Shown: positions 15,504-24,114, counted from the stretch's first letter. The stretch is DNA of 38,113 bases from CAZDVQ01 sp964508975 (GCA_964508975.1 CAZDVQ010000042.1:1-38113), one strand, 5' to 3'. The notes: generated from the letters alone by a model not told the origin. Numbers and translations: made by a program.

Positions 15504-15573
15504 AATACTTTGCATATTTTTTATACAAAAAGCTTTGGCTAAGCGTATGTTTGGTAGCCGACTGCAAGAAACC

Positions 15574-15729
15574 GCGTGAGCTGCTTGGAAGGCGGCCCGC
15601 CAGGGCCGGTGCGTAGTAGGGGCAGGGCTTGCCCCTGCCCGCGAAGCACGGAGCAACGCGACCCCTGGCAAGGAGCGACCCAGCGCTAGGGCAAGCGCGG
15701 TTAAGCGCTTCACTAGCGCTGGGGCACGC
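15574..15729 (+). repeat. Structured GC-rich element, copy E (with nested hairpins)
   Basis: P1 is GCGTG (15574-15578) with CACGC (15725-15729). P2 is GCTGCTTG/CAAGGAGC with one G-G mismatch. P3 is GGCCC-GCCA-GGGCC. Two insertions explain its 156-nt length: a palindrome GGGGCAGGGCTTGCCCCTGCCC in the P4 loop, and an AGCGCTAG...CTAGCGCT hairpin in the P6 loop (GACCC...GGGGC). The A8 tail abuts the stop codon of the nnr gene. Confidence 0.75.
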
Positions 15730-15738
15730 CAAAAAAAA

Positions 15739-17259
15739 TTAAATCATACTAAATGCCTTGCCGAGATAACGCGTTATATCACTGGCAATCATAGCGTTAT
15801 GCCCCAGTTCAGCAGCGGCTAAATCGCCCGCTAAACCGTGTACATATACGCCAATCATGGTGGCCTCGTGTGGGGCATAACCCTGCGCCAACAAGGCCGT
15901 GAGGATACCCGTCAACACGTCGCCGCTGCCCGCCGTGGCCATGCCTGGGTTACCCGTGCTGTTGAAGTACACCTGCCCGTTGGGGAACGCGATGGCCGTG
16001 TGCGCCCCCTTCAGCAAGATAACCGCTTTAAGGGTATGCGACATTTCGCGCATGAGTTCCAAACGTTCAAAATCGTTGGGCGCTTTGCCAAATAAACGTT
16101 CAAATTCCTTGGGGTGTGGGGTTAGAATACTGCCTTTGGGGATTAAATCTAGCCATTGTGGCTCGTCGGCAATAATGTTCAAGGCATCGGCATCCAACAC
16201 CATGGGGCGTTCGTAATGCTCTATTAACCAGCGCAATGCGTGCCTAGTGCGGTTACGGGTTCCTATGCCGCTACCAATCCCGATGGTCTCAAAACGCAGC
16301 GGCACTTCAACCCGGCTAAAGCTCTGCTCGTCCATATCAACGCTCACCATGGCCTCTGGAACAGCCACTTGCATAATATCGTAGCCACATTTGGGCACGT
16401 GCAAGGTGAGCAAGCCCACGCCTGAACGCAAGCAAGCATTGGCCGAAAGGATGGCGGCGCCCATTTTACCGTAGCTACCCACCACGAGCAAAGCATGGCC
16501 AAATACGCCCTTGTGCGCAAATTTACGGCGTGGCATTAGCCTTTGGCGGATATCAGCAGCCTCCAACAACACGAAAGGGGTTTTCTCATTGGCCACAAAA
16601 TCGGTATCGAGCCCGATTTTACCCAGGTGCCAATCCCCTACCCTATGGGCATTCTCGGGCAGCAACAACCCCAGCTTGGGCAATTCAAAGCAAAAAGTAT
16701 GGTCGGCCTCGATACTGGTTCCCGGGGTGTGTTTATCGGCAAACATACCGGAAGGCAGGTCTACCGACACGATACCACGGCTGTTCTTGTTCAAAAGCTC
16801 GATGGTTTCGGCCATCAGTCCCTCCACGGGGCGGTTAAGGCCAGCACCCAAGAGGGCATCAATCACGAGGTCGTAAGCTGATAGCTCGGGCCAATCCTCG
16901 CTCGACTCCACATGAATCAACTGGCTGGCAGCCAAGGCTTTAAACTTATTCATGTTGTGCAGGCACTCATCCGAGGGCATGGCCATGTCGTTGAGGTAAA
17001 ACACATCAACATCGTAGGCACGTTGTAGCAGCATGCGTGCGATGGCAAAACCGTCGCCACCATTGTTGCCGGGGCCACAAAAAACGGCCAGGGTTCGGGT
17101 TCCTCCAGCGGGCAGCTCCGCTGGGAAAGTAGTTTCAAACCATTGTACGAAACTAGCGGCCGCGCGCTCCATCAGATCGGTAGATTTAATTTTTTCTTTC
17201 AGGATGCTGTGTTTGTCGGCTGCTTTTACTTGATCAACATTTAAAATTTTCAAAGGCAT
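15739..17259 (-). CDS. nnr: Bifunctional NAD(P)H-hydrate epimerase / ADP-dependent dehydratase
   Basis: A 506-residue fusion repairing damaged NAD(P)HX. The N-terminal YjeF_N epimerase domain (about 1-215) shows CGPGNNGGDGFAIAR (about 62-76), DALLGAGLNRP and VSVDLPSGM. The C-terminal carbohydrate-kinase-like dehydratase domain (about 230-500) shows HKGVFGHALLVVGSYGKMGA, VLDADALNI, LTPHPKEFERL, LLKGAHTAI and GNPGMATAGSGDVLTGI. Length and order match bacterial NnrE/NnrD fusions (YjeF). It is cytosolic housekeeping. The gene stands alone between inverted element copies E and F, whose A-rich tails both point at it. The start at 17259 follows a T/A-rich stretch; no clear -7 box is seen. Confidence 0.95.
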   Translation of the reverse strand: MPLKILNVDQVKAADKHSILKEKIKSTDLMERAAASFVQWFETTFPAELPAGGTRTLAVFCGPGNNGGDGFAIARMLLQRAYDVDVFYLNDMAMPSDECLHNMNKFKALAASQLIHVESSEDWPELSAYDLVIDALLGAGLNRPVEGLMAETIELLNKNSRGIVSVDLPSGMFADKHTPGTSIEADHTFCFELPKLGLLLPENAHRVGDWHLGKIGLDTDFVANEKTPFVLLEAADIRQRLMPRRKFAHKGVFGHALLVVGSYGKMGAAILSANACLRSGVGLLTLHVPKCGYDIMQVAVPEAMVSVDMDEQSFSRVEVPLRFETIGIGSGIGTRNRTRHALRWLIEHYERPMVLDADALNIIADEPQWLDLIPKGSILTPHPKEFERLFGKAPNDFERLELMREMSHTLKAVILLKGAHTAIAFPNGQVYFNSTGNPGMATAGSGDVLTGILTALLAQGYAPHEATMIGVYVHGLAGDLAAAELGHNAMIASDITRYLGKAFSMI

Positions 17260-17293
17260 TGGTATTATTTTTTTATTCTTTTTTTGTTTTTGG

Positions 17294-17392
17294 GCGTGCC
17301 CCTCGCATGCGCTCGGGTCGTAGCCTTTCGTGGTTCGCGTTGCTCCGTGCTTCGCACCGGCCCTGGCGGGCCGCCCTACAGGCTACTCACGC
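17294..17392 (-). repeat. Structured GC-rich element, copy F
   Basis: Minus-strand copy. P1 is GCGTG/CACGC (17388-17392 and 17294-17298). P2 is fully paired, GTAGCCT/AGGCTAC. P3 is GGCCC-GCCA-GGGCC. P4 is GTGC-GAA-GCAC. P6 is GACCC...GGGGC closing a GAGCGCATGCG loop. It sits between the stop codon of lptD and the start of nnr. Confidence 0.8.
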
Positions 17393-17402
17393 AAAGGCTA
17401 TG

Positions 17403-20309
17403 CTAGAAGGGATCGAAAATATTTTTACGAGCTGGGAATTTCAAGAAATCGAGGGTTGATGAGTTGGCAAAAAGGCTGAAGTTCCAGGTTTGTTGTTCTG
17501 GTTGCCAGCCGAATGTAAGTCTCCAACAATGCAAAATGCGTTCTAGTTCAAGACTTGGTTGGGCTATGCGTTTATTTTGGAAGTCGTAGCTGAAAGAATA
17601 GTTTAAACTCCAGTTGGTTGAAATCCGTATTTTGCTACCTATGCGTAAGGTTTGGATGGCAATCAGGGTATCGGTGTTGTTCTGGTAGGTATTGCGTAGA
17701 CTTAAGTTATAGGCCACGTTCATGGTCTCTATTAGTTTGAAGCCCATGGGTGCTTGGTTGGGGTTTCCGGGCTTGGGCGCAGGGGTTTTCTGCTTCTTGA
17801 AGATATTGCTCAGCTCATCCCCGCTAAAGCTTGTCCCGATGTTGATACCCACGTAGTCGAGCCGGGCTAATTTCTTATCCGACTTGATGAGGAAATCATC
17901 TATCCGCTTGCCTTCAACCCGTTTGTAGGGGTCGAAAGTCATGTTGAAGCTTACGTTTATCTTCTTGAACAAGGCCGTTGAACCGTTGACGGATATTGGG
18001 CTGAGCTTCAAAGAGTCGGCCAAGAAGTTATAATTACCCCCAAGGCTCAAGCTATTGAGCAGTGGAACTTTCCGGTATCCATCGGTACTGGTAGAGTCGC
18101 GCTTGTCGCGGACTTTAGCCTCGAACGAGTTGCTGATGCCAAAGTTGATCAGTGCAGCGGCCCCGCCAGATGGCGCCCCGAAAATCATGTTCTGAAACTG
18201 GTTGTAGGCTTGTAAACTATCTTGATAACGCAGGTCGAAAGCCACAGAGTCGTATACGTTCCAGGCTGGCTGTTTATAATCTGGGCTCCAGTTAAAGCCA
18301 ATGCTGGGCGACAAGGTGTGGCGAACCGCCTTCAATGGGCCCCAGTTGAGATTGGCTAAACCAAATAAAGTAGTACTTAAATTTGCCCCGGCACTTAACT
18401 CGCGCAAGGCGTAAAAACCGTAATCGCGAACGGTATTGATTTTACCAAACTGGGTGGTATCAATACGCTGTAAGCCGTTCACCTCGGTGGTATCGGTGAT
18501 GATGGCCGTAGGATCAAATTCTTGCTTGTTGCGGTAGAAGTACCAACGTTCGTTGTATTGTACCCTTGGCGAGAGCTTGAGGTATTTGAACAAGTTGAAG
18601 TTCATCGACACCTCGGGACTATGCCTGATACCATACTGGCTCTTGTTGACCACCTCGCTGACAAATTTATCAGAAAAGAGCAAGGAGTCCTGTGTATCAA
18701 TCCGGTTGAGGAAGTTGGCCGAATAGCGGAAACCAATTTCTTCGTACCAGCGTTTTTTGCCCACGGGGTTCTTGCGCTTGAAGGGGTAGATTTGGGTTAA
18801 GGCAAAATCCATCCGCGGGAAACTCACCGAGATAGAGCGGTTAGCCCTGTTTTGGTTATGCTCAAAACCTGCGTTAAACTGGAAAGGCAAAGAAGGGAAG
18901 ATACGGGTATAACGGATACTAGAGTTAAAGTTGTTCTGGTTCCGGAGGTTAAGGTCGGTGGTAGTATTGGAGAAATAGGTACTGGTACCCACGTTCAGCG
19001 AGGCGGAGAACTGGTGCAAAGGGTTAGCCGTTGGTAGCTGATTGTGATTCCAGCGCACGTTAAACTCTAGGCGTTTGTTGAAATCAGGGTCTTCAGGTAA
19101 ACCTTGGCGGATAGAGCTCAAGTTGAGGCTCAAGGAGCCCGAGTATTTATATTTGACGTTGTAACTGCTGTTGGCGTGCAAGCCCCATGAGCCCCGGGTG
19201 TAAATATCGCCGGTTAGTTCGAGGTCAATTTTATCGGTGAGGGGTTGGTACCAGCCAATACCTTTAAAGCCAAGACCTAGCTGTGGGCTATTCTCGAAGT
19301 CGCGCGGGAAAACGATACCAGCCTTGCGGGTCTGGGTGATGGGGAAAAAGCCGAAGGGCAAGGCCAGGGGGGTTGGTATACCGCCCAACTCTAGGTATGA
19401 AGGCCCAATAACGATGAGTTTGTTGGGGATAATTTTAGCCTTAGAGCTTCGAATACCGAAGTGGGCCTCTGGATAATCGCAAGTGGTATACAGGGCATTT
19501 TTAGAATAAATAACGTTGTGTTTACCATCAGGTGTACCGTTTTGGATAAACTTAGAGTCGTTACTGCGCAAGTAGCCCTCCCCTTCTTGGGTATAGCCGT
19601 AAGAGACTTTACCTTTCTTGGTTTCGTAGTTGTAGGTAATTTTCTGCGCAATGAAGTTTTGCTCGCCCATGTCGAACTCGGGTTCTTCCTGGCGGCGGCC
19701 AGCGCTATCCACCACACCTTCGGCAAGGGCGATTTTGTTCTTGAAGTCAAACTCTATATAACCCGCCTTGATGGTCATATCTTTATACTGCATGGTGGCT
19801 CCACCGAAGAGGTATACTTTCTGTGCGGCAATATCGTACCACATGGAATCACGGGCCTCATAGGTAACGGGGGCATCAAGGGAGTCAGGGGAAAGCTGCA
19901 CCACTTGGAAATCGCGGCTGAGGAGTGTATCGGTATCCGTTCGGGCGAGGGAGTCAAGCCCCATAGAGTCGGCAGCGATGCGCAAGCTATCTTTGGCGAA
20001 GCTATCTTTTTGGACGGCCAGGGAGTCTGTTTTGGTAAATTTCAATTTACCGGGTGTAGTTGCGGTGGCAGTGCTATCCGTTTGACCCGTTTTTAATCCT
20101 TTGAGGTTGGTATTGGCGCTGGTATCAAGCGGGTTTACTGGATTTTGAGCCTGTAGTATTTTCTGTTGACGGCGATAATCACGCGCTTGTTTACTGCGAT
20201 TAGGGTAAGAACAGGCGGCTATACCCAACAAGAAAAACAAGCTTACAGGTACTAAAAGCCTGATAAGCGAACGTTTATCTACTAAAATATGGTATTTTTG
20301 CAGTCGCAT
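17403..20309 (-). CDS. lptD: Bacteroidota-type LPS assembly protein LptD
   Basis: A 968-residue outer-membrane protein that inserts lipopolysaccharide into the outer leaflet. A hydrophobic N-terminal segment (LIRLLVPVSLFFLLGIAAC) is followed by a Ser/Thr/Asp-rich linker (to about 130), an OstA-like region (AAQKVYLFGGATMQYKDMTI, IEFDFKNKIALAEG, about 155-200), a domain with KNALYTTCDYPEAHFGI and PLALPFGFFPI, and then a long beta-barrel. The Cys at about 33 resembles a lipobox (IAAC), which is odd for LptD. Start 20309 is preferred because a -7 box (20340-20347) would lie inside the longer frame starting at 20354. It is divergent from the amidase gene and lies alone between elements F and G. 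Confidence 0.85.
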   Translation of the reverse strand: MRLQKYHILVDKRSLIRLLVPVSLFFLLGIAACSYPNRSKQARDYRRQQKILQAQNPVNPLDTSANTNLKGLKTGQTDSTATATTPGKLKFTKTDSLAVQKDSFAKDSLRIAADSMGLDSLARTDTDTLLSRDFQVVQLSPDSLDAPVTYEARDSMWYDIAAQKVYLFGGATMQYKDMTIKAGYIEFDFKNKIALAEGVVDSAGRRQEEPEFDMGEQNFIAQKITYNYETKKGKVSYGYTQEGEGYLRSNDSKFIQNGTPDGKHNVIYSKNALYTTCDYPEAHFGIRSSKAKIIPNKLIVIGPSYLELGGIPTPLALPFGFFPITQTRKAGIVFPRDFENSPQLGLGFKGIGWYQPLTDKIDLELTGDIYTRGSWGLHANSSYNVKYKYSGSLSLNLSSIRQGLPEDPDFNKRLEFNVRWNHNQLPTANPLHQFSASLNVGTSTYFSNTTTDLNLRNQNNFNSSIRYTRIFPSLPFQFNAGFEHNQNRANRSISVSFPRMDFALTQIYPFKRKNPVGKKRWYEEIGFRYSANFLNRIDTQDSLLFSDKFVSEVVNKSQYGIRHSPEVSMNFNLFKYLKLSPRVQYNERWYFYRNKQEFDPTAIITDTTEVNGLQRIDTTQFGKINTVRDYGFYALRELSAGANLSTTLFGLANLNWGPLKAVRHTLSPSIGFNWSPDYKQPAWNVYDSVAFDLRYQDSLQAYNQFQNMIFGAPSGGAAALINFGISNSFEAKVRDKRDSTSTDGYRKVPLLNSLSLGGNYNFLADSLKLSPISVNGSTALFKKINVSFNMTFDPYKRVEGKRIDDFLIKSDKKLARLDYVGINIGTSFSGDELSNIFKKQKTPAPKPGNPNQAPMGFKLIETMNVAYNLSLRNTYQNNTDTLIAIQTLRIGSKIRISTNWSLNYSFSYDFQNKRIAQPSLELERILHCWRLTFGWQPEQQTWNFSLFANSSTLDFLKFPARKNIFDPF

Positions 20310-20339
20310 GTAATAATTCGAGAACGATCCCAGAGCGGT

Positions 20340-20347
20340 CAAAATTA
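20340..20347 (-). promoter_or_regulatory. -7 box for lptD
   Basis: TAATTTTG on the minus strand fits TAnnTTTG, 30 nt upstream of the chosen start. No clear -33 TTG is seen at the right spacing. Confidence 0.4.
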
Positions 20348-20417
20348 CTGCCATTTTCGATTATTTCACCTGCATCAGGCCTACTTAACAAGTTTTTATG
20401 ATTTTTGGCACTATTTT

Positions 20418-20434
20418 ACAAGTGTTAAACTTGT
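20418..20434. promoter_or_regulatory. Palindrome in the lptD/amidase divergent region
   Basis: Perfect inverted repeat ACAAGT-GTTAA-ACTTGT, about 70 nt upstream of the lptD -7 box. It could be an operator or a small hairpin. It lies between the lptD start and element G in the 329-nt divergent gap. Confidence 0.35.
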
Positions 20435-20455
20435 GTATAGCGTGTCAAAATAGCT

Positions 20456-20586
20456 GCGTGAGTGGCGTGGAGGGCGGCGGCAAAGCCGCCGGTGCGCAGC
20501 ACGGAGCAAAGCGAACCCCGGAACGGCACGACCCTAGGCTAGTAGAGCCGCCCAAGCTGGGCGGCTTCGATAGACTAGGGGCACGC
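20456..20586 (+). repeat. Structured GC-rich element, copy G (with nested hairpin)
   Basis: P1 is GCGTG (20456-20460) with CACGC (20582-20586). P2 is GTGGCGT/ACGGCAC with one G-G mismatch. P3 is GGCGGC-AAA-GCCGCC. P4 is GTGC-GCA-GCAC. The P6 loop carries an inserted hairpin (GAGCCGCCCA...TGGGCGGCTTC, within CCCTAG...CTAGGG). The tail is CCAAAAAAA. It lies in the divergent lptD/amidase gap. Confidence 0.8.
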
Positions 20587-20638
20587 CCAAAAAAATCCCA
20601 AAGCATAATTCAAGCATACCTTACCTGTCTCGACAACC

Positions 20639-21943
20639 ATGTTCACATTCTCCCGCTTTTTTGCTTTAGCGTTACTCATGGCTTTGCCATTTGACGCGAT
20701 GTTGAGCCCTAACCTGAACCCAAAAGTTGATTACGTGCGCACCGTTGTGGTTGACGCAGGCCATGGCGGCAAGGACTCGGGCGCACTTGGGGCCGTATCG
20801 AAAGAGAAGGACATTGCCTTATCGGTAGCCTTGAAAGTGGCTGCATATATCCGCGAAAATTTCCCGAACGTGAAGGTCATCATGACTCGAGACACCGATG
20901 TTTTCATCGAGTTAAGGGAGCGTGCCCGTATTGCGAATGACGCCAAAGCCGACCTGTTTATCTCTATACATTGCAACGCTGTGCCAGGTGCATCGCAAAC
21001 GGCCTTGGGTACCGAGGTGTATATTATGGGTACCCACGTGCTGGACATAAACCTAGACGTGGCCAAACGAGAAAACGAAGTCATTTACCTGGAGGATGAT
21101 TTTAACACCAAATATGGCGGCTACGACCCCAATTCGCCAGAAGGGCATATCCTGTTGAGTATGTTCCAAGATGCCTTTCAACTACAAAGCATGGAGTTGG
21201 CAACCAAACTGGATGAGCAATTTAAAAATCTGGCCAAGCGCAAATCAAGGGGCGTGAAACAAGCCGGATTTTGGGTACTCAAGGCTACGGCCATGCCAAG
21301 CGTGTTGATTGAAACGGGGTACATTACCACTCGTAAGGAGGAAAGTTTTCTCAACTCGGCGAGTGGGCAAGAGATGCTAGCGGTATGTATCTACCGGGCA
21401 TTTTGCCAGTACAAAGGCCAAGCCGAGGGCCAAGATTTGACACACCTGGCCGAGAGGGTAAAGCTCACCTTGAGCAGTCCTCCGGCCGAACCCGTTAAAG
21501 AGCCCGTAAAGCCCGCCCCCGTAAATCCAGAACCGGTTAAGCCCATAAAACCTGACTTAGTACACTCGGGCAACGAGCCGGCAAAACCCAACAACACGCC
21601 CAACAAACCTGCTGCTGAACCAACGGTAGTTAAGCCAGCTGTACAAGTTGAAACTAAACCAAGCGTGGTACTCGATGCAAAGTTAATAGAGTTCAGGGTA
21701 CAAGTTGCGGCATCGCCTACCCAGCTAAACCTACAAGAAAGCAAGTGGGGCCTTGTGCCTGGCCTAATGGAAGCCCTTGAAGATGGGAAATACAAATACC
21801 TGAGTCAAGCCTATACGAGCTTTAGCGAGGCCAACGCCATGCGCGGCAGCTTGGCGAGCAAAGGTTTTAAAGATTGTTTTGTAGTAGCTTACCAACAGGG
21901 CTTGCGGGTAGATATCAACAAGGCCAAGTTATTGAGGCCCTAG
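20639..21943 (+). CDS. N-acetylmuramoyl-L-alanine amidase (Amidase_3) with C-terminal SPOR-like domain
   Basis: A 434-residue exported zinc amidase that splits peptide side chains from glycan strands of peptidoglycan. After a signal peptide (residues 1 to about 22) the catalytic domain shows VVVDAGHGGKDSGA (His42), EKDIAL (Glu56), SIHCNA (His111) and the catalytic SVLIETGYIT (Glu225). A Pro/Lys/Glu linker (about 280-345, repeated EPVKP, KPNNTP) connects to a C-terminal region (about 348-430, EFRVQVAAS, YTSFSEANAMRGSLASKGF) like a SPOR domain, which binds denuded glycan at septa. A role in cell division or wall turnover is inferred. The 3' end overlaps the convergent oxidoreductase gene by 15 nt. 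lptD and this gene are often neighbours in Bacteroidota. Confidence 0.92.
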   Translation: MFTFSRFFALALLMALPFDAMLSPNLNPKVDYVRTVVVDAGHGGKDSGALGAVSKEKDIALSVALKVAAYIRENFPNVKVIMTRDTDVFIELRERARIANDAKADLFISIHCNAVPGASQTALGTEVYIMGTHVLDINLDVAKRENEVIYLEDDFNTKYGGYDPNSPEGHILLSMFQDAFQLQSMELATKLDEQFKNLAKRKSRGVKQAGFWVLKATAMPSVLIETGYITTRKEESFLNSASGQEMLAVCIYRAFCQYKGQAEGQDLTHLAERVKLTLSSPPAEPVKEPVKPAPVNPEPVKPIKPDLVHSGNEPAKPNNTPNKPAAEPTVVKPAVQVETKPSVVLDAKLIEFRVQVAASPTQLNLQESKWGLVPGLMEALEDGKYKYLSQAYTSFSEANAMRGSLASKGFKDCFVVAYQQGLRVDINKAKLLRP

Positions 21944-22972
21944 AAACTCGGCAAAACGCTGGATATCAACCTCGGGCATGAGGGCTTGAGCATCGGTTAA
22001 ATATTGCGTCATGTGCTTGGCCATATAAGGGCCCAGCGTGGCGCCTTTGGTGCCTAAACCATTGAATATATACAGGTTCTTATGAACGGGATGTTGCCCC
22101 AGTAGTGGTTTGCGCCCGCGTACGGCAGGGCGGATACCTGCACGGTGTTCTAATATCGTAAAAGGATGATTTACCGCAGCTTGTAGGCGCTTGACCAAAT
22201 CCGTGCGCATGGCCTCGGTAGGCGCTAAGGTTTCAAATTGATTATCGTAGTTGCTGCCTACCCAATACTGCTGCTGGCCGAGGGGCACAATGAACACATC
22301 GTGCTTGACCATGTAACCTGATAATTGGTAATCAGGCATTTCGACGATGAGCACTTCGCCCTTGGATGGCTGGAGGGGCAAATAACTAAAGTAAGGGTTA
22401 TCGAGTACTTGAAAACCCTCGCAAAAGATAATTTTGCTTTTAGATTGTAGGGCTTTATTGTAGTCGAAACGGGATTCGTGTAGTAAACCTTGGCTTAGCA
22501 GCCATTGTTTCATGGCCTGTTTAAAGGCCTTAAGGTCGCATCGGCCAGATTTATTGAGGGAAATGTATGCTTGCAGGCCATGTAGGCTAGCCAGTTGCTG
22601 CTCAGATAAGGCTTGTTGGTTGAGGTAGCCTGCATATTCAGGAGCGGCCGATTTAGCCATCCAATCGTTCTCGGTTTTAATATCGGGCAGGGCGCGAACG
22701 AGGGGGAAAGGGCTATAAAAATCAGCTCCAAGTGCTTGTTGGATATCTTGATAGCACTGGTGCGCAAATGGTTGTAATTGGTCGTATAGCCAACTCTTGA
22801 CGAACGTACGGCCTGTAATCGGGTTCATGATACCAGCAGCTACCTCGGAAGCGGCATGCGGATTAGCATGTTCGTAAACCTGGATGTTTTTACCTGAGGC
22901 ATGTAAAAACCACGCGAGTAAACTTCCAGCAGCACCTTGACCTACAATGATATACTCAGGTTCGGCTTGCAT
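21929..22972 (-). CDS. FAD-dependent oxidoreductase (DAO family)
   Basis: A 347-residue soluble flavoprotein. The N-terminus has the dinucleotide-binding motif IIVGQGAAGSLLAWFL (about 8-23) ending in an acidic residue at VYE, then AAGIMNPITGRTFVKSW; the C-terminus has RAGIRPAVRGRKPLLG and FNGLGTKGATLGPYMA, as in D-amino-acid oxidase-like or glycine oxidase-like proteins. The substrate cannot be told. It starts immediately at the stop of the small membrane protein (TAATG overlap), so the two genes are translationally coupled. Its 3' end overlaps the convergent amidase gene by 15 nt. Confidence 0.85.
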   Translation of the reverse strand: MQAEPEYIIVGQGAAGSLLAWFLHASGKNIQVYEHANPHAASEVAAGIMNPITGRTFVKSWLYDQLQPFAHQCYQDIQQALGADFYSPFPLVRALPDIKTENDWMAKSAAPEYAGYLNQQALSEQQLASLHGLQAYISLNKSGRCDLKAFKQAMKQWLLSQGLLHESRFDYNKALQSKSKIIFCEGFQVLDNPYFSYLPLQPSKGEVLIVEMPDYQLSGYMVKHDVFIVPLGQQQYWVGSNYDNQFETLAPTEAMRTDLVKRLQAAVNHPFTILEHRAGIRPAVRGRKPLLGQHPVHKNLYIFNGLGTKGATLGPYMAKHMTQYLTDAQALMPEVDIQRFAEFLGPQ

Positions 22973-23277
22973 TAAAAGAAATAACTCAGGATTGGAATAC
23001 CTTCTTTGCCGCGTTTAAAGGTACGTTTGAGGAATTCAACCTCAGGCAGGATGAAACGATCTTCCTCTGGTTCAGGTTCTGGATTGGTATCTTTGAAATC
23101 GGCAGAGTCTTTAGACAGTAGGCTTTGTGAGGTATCGTTACTGGGACCTGATTGCACATTGGGTATTTGTACGATGCTCAAATATAGCAAAGCAGAAAGC
23201 GAAATAACGGCAAGCACCATCAAGAATGAAGGTGCAATAGTTGGGGCGTTGGGGTTAACTGGTTTCGACATAGCCAC
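22972..23277 (-). CDS. Small single-pass membrane protein
   Basis: A 101-residue protein with one transmembrane helix (about residues 18-37, FLMVLAVISLSALLYLSIV). It has a short N-terminal part and an acidic, proline-rich segment (NPEPEPEEDRF, about 66-75) before a C-terminal RTFKRGKEGIPILSYFF. I do not recognise a family. A second in-frame start two codons in (23271) is equally possible. The stop codon shares one base with the start of the oxidoreductase gene, so the two are an operon. An AT-rich gap of about 240 nt separates it from the divergent vapBC pair. Confidence 0.6.
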   Translation of the reverse strand: MAMSKPVNPNAPTIAPSFLMVLAVISLSALLYLSIVQIPNVQSGPSNDTSQSLLSKDSADFKDTNPEPEPEEDRFILPEVEFLKRTFKRGKEGIPILSYFF

Positions 23278-23452
23278 TGGGTATAATTGTACAAACGCTG
23301 TGACGTATTAACTTGTTCAAAAGTTACAGGCCGTTACATTATTTACTGCGAAAATAATTGAAAATCAGCAAATTTAGTTCCAATCGAAGGGTTTTTATAT
23401 ATTTTTTAACGTTTAAATGCCAATTCATTGCATCGTTCAGCTTTTAGGGGAG

Positions 23453-23483
23453 TTGACTATTAGAACTTTTTAATATATTTTTG
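23453..23483 (+). promoter_or_regulatory. Promoter of the vapBC pair
   Basis: TTG at 23453-23455 and TATTTTTG at 23476-23483 (consensus TAnnTTTG), spaced 20 nt. The -7 box ends 35 nt before the antitoxin start. Confidence 0.65.
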
Positions 23484-23518
23484 CATTAAAGTACATAGAT
23501 ACAAATATTCCCTGCATT

Positions 23519-23725
23519 ATGATTCGAACTGTAACCATTGACATTATAAACGATAAAGCTATGTTGTTGCTTCAAGACTTGGAGCTGTTGCAGCTTATTC
23601 GGGTTCGCAAAGAAAAGTTAAGCTCTCCTAAAAACCAAATTAACCTACTAAAGGGAGCCCTTTCAAAAGAAGATATCACTCAAGTTGATCAACAGCTCAA
23701 TGAACTTCGTGCAGAATGGGATTAA
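23519..23725 (+). CDS. Putative type II antitoxin (VapB-like)
   Basis: A 68-residue protein with a short beta-strand start (MIRTVTIDIINDKAM) and two helices (LQDLELLQLIRVRKEKL; ITQVDQQLNELRAEW). It lacks a clear DNA-binding motif but matches the size and place of an antitoxin: directly upstream of a PIN-domain toxin and overlapping its start by 10 nt. It would neutralise the toxin and probably autoregulate the operon. It could also be a Bacteroidota-specific antitoxin class outside classical VapB. Confidence 0.7.
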   Translation: MIRTVTIDIINDKAMLLLQDLELLQLIRVRKEKLSSPKNQINLLKGALSKEDITQVDQQLNELRAEWD

Positions 23726-24114
23726 AGTACCTATGGGACACGAATACTGCCATATATTTTTTACAGCAATTGTTCCCGCCACAAGCTGAGCATTTCATCG
23801 ATGCGACTTTAAAAGAAGGTCCTCCCGCAATTTCTGCGATTACAGAAATTGAACTACTTTGTTGGAAAACGCCTAAAGAAGATGAAATACAAATTCTTCA
23901 ATCCTTTATCAACCAAGCCAATGTTCTGGAATTAGAACAGCTTGTAAAGTTGAAAACTGTTGAATTAAGAAAAAAATACCCGATTAAACTGCCTGATGCT
24001 ATCATTGCAGCAACAGCCCTATCCTATAATTTAACGTTGATTACGAGGAATACAAAGGACTTCAAACTCATTCCAGAGTTGAACGTAGTAAATCCTCATT
24101 TACTTGACGAGTAG
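23716..24114 (+). CDS. vapC: PIN-domain toxin, VapC-like ribonuclease
   Basis: A 132-residue PIN domain, the usual VapC length. The acidic residues that bind metal are present: Asp8 in LWDTNTAIYFL, Glu in AITEIELL (about 44), Asp in IKLPDAIIAATAL (about 94) and Asp in TRNTKDFKLI (about 112). VapC toxins cleave specific RNAs, often initiator tRNA or rRNA, to stop growth. Translation is coupled to the antitoxin by a 10-nt overlap. It lies convergent with the DUF5916 gene, only 22 nt away. Confidence 0.88.
   Translation: MGLKYLWDTNTAIYFLQQLFPPQAEHFIDATLKEGPPAISAITEIELLCWKTPKEDEIQILQSFINQANVLELEQLVKLKTVELRKKYPIKLPDAIIAATALSYNLTLITRNTKDFKLIPELNVVNPHLLDE

Noticed and set aside
19461..20096. 211-codon ORF antisense to lptD
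   Set aside because: Shadow ORF; the lptD frame carries recognisable OstA/LptD features over the same stretch.
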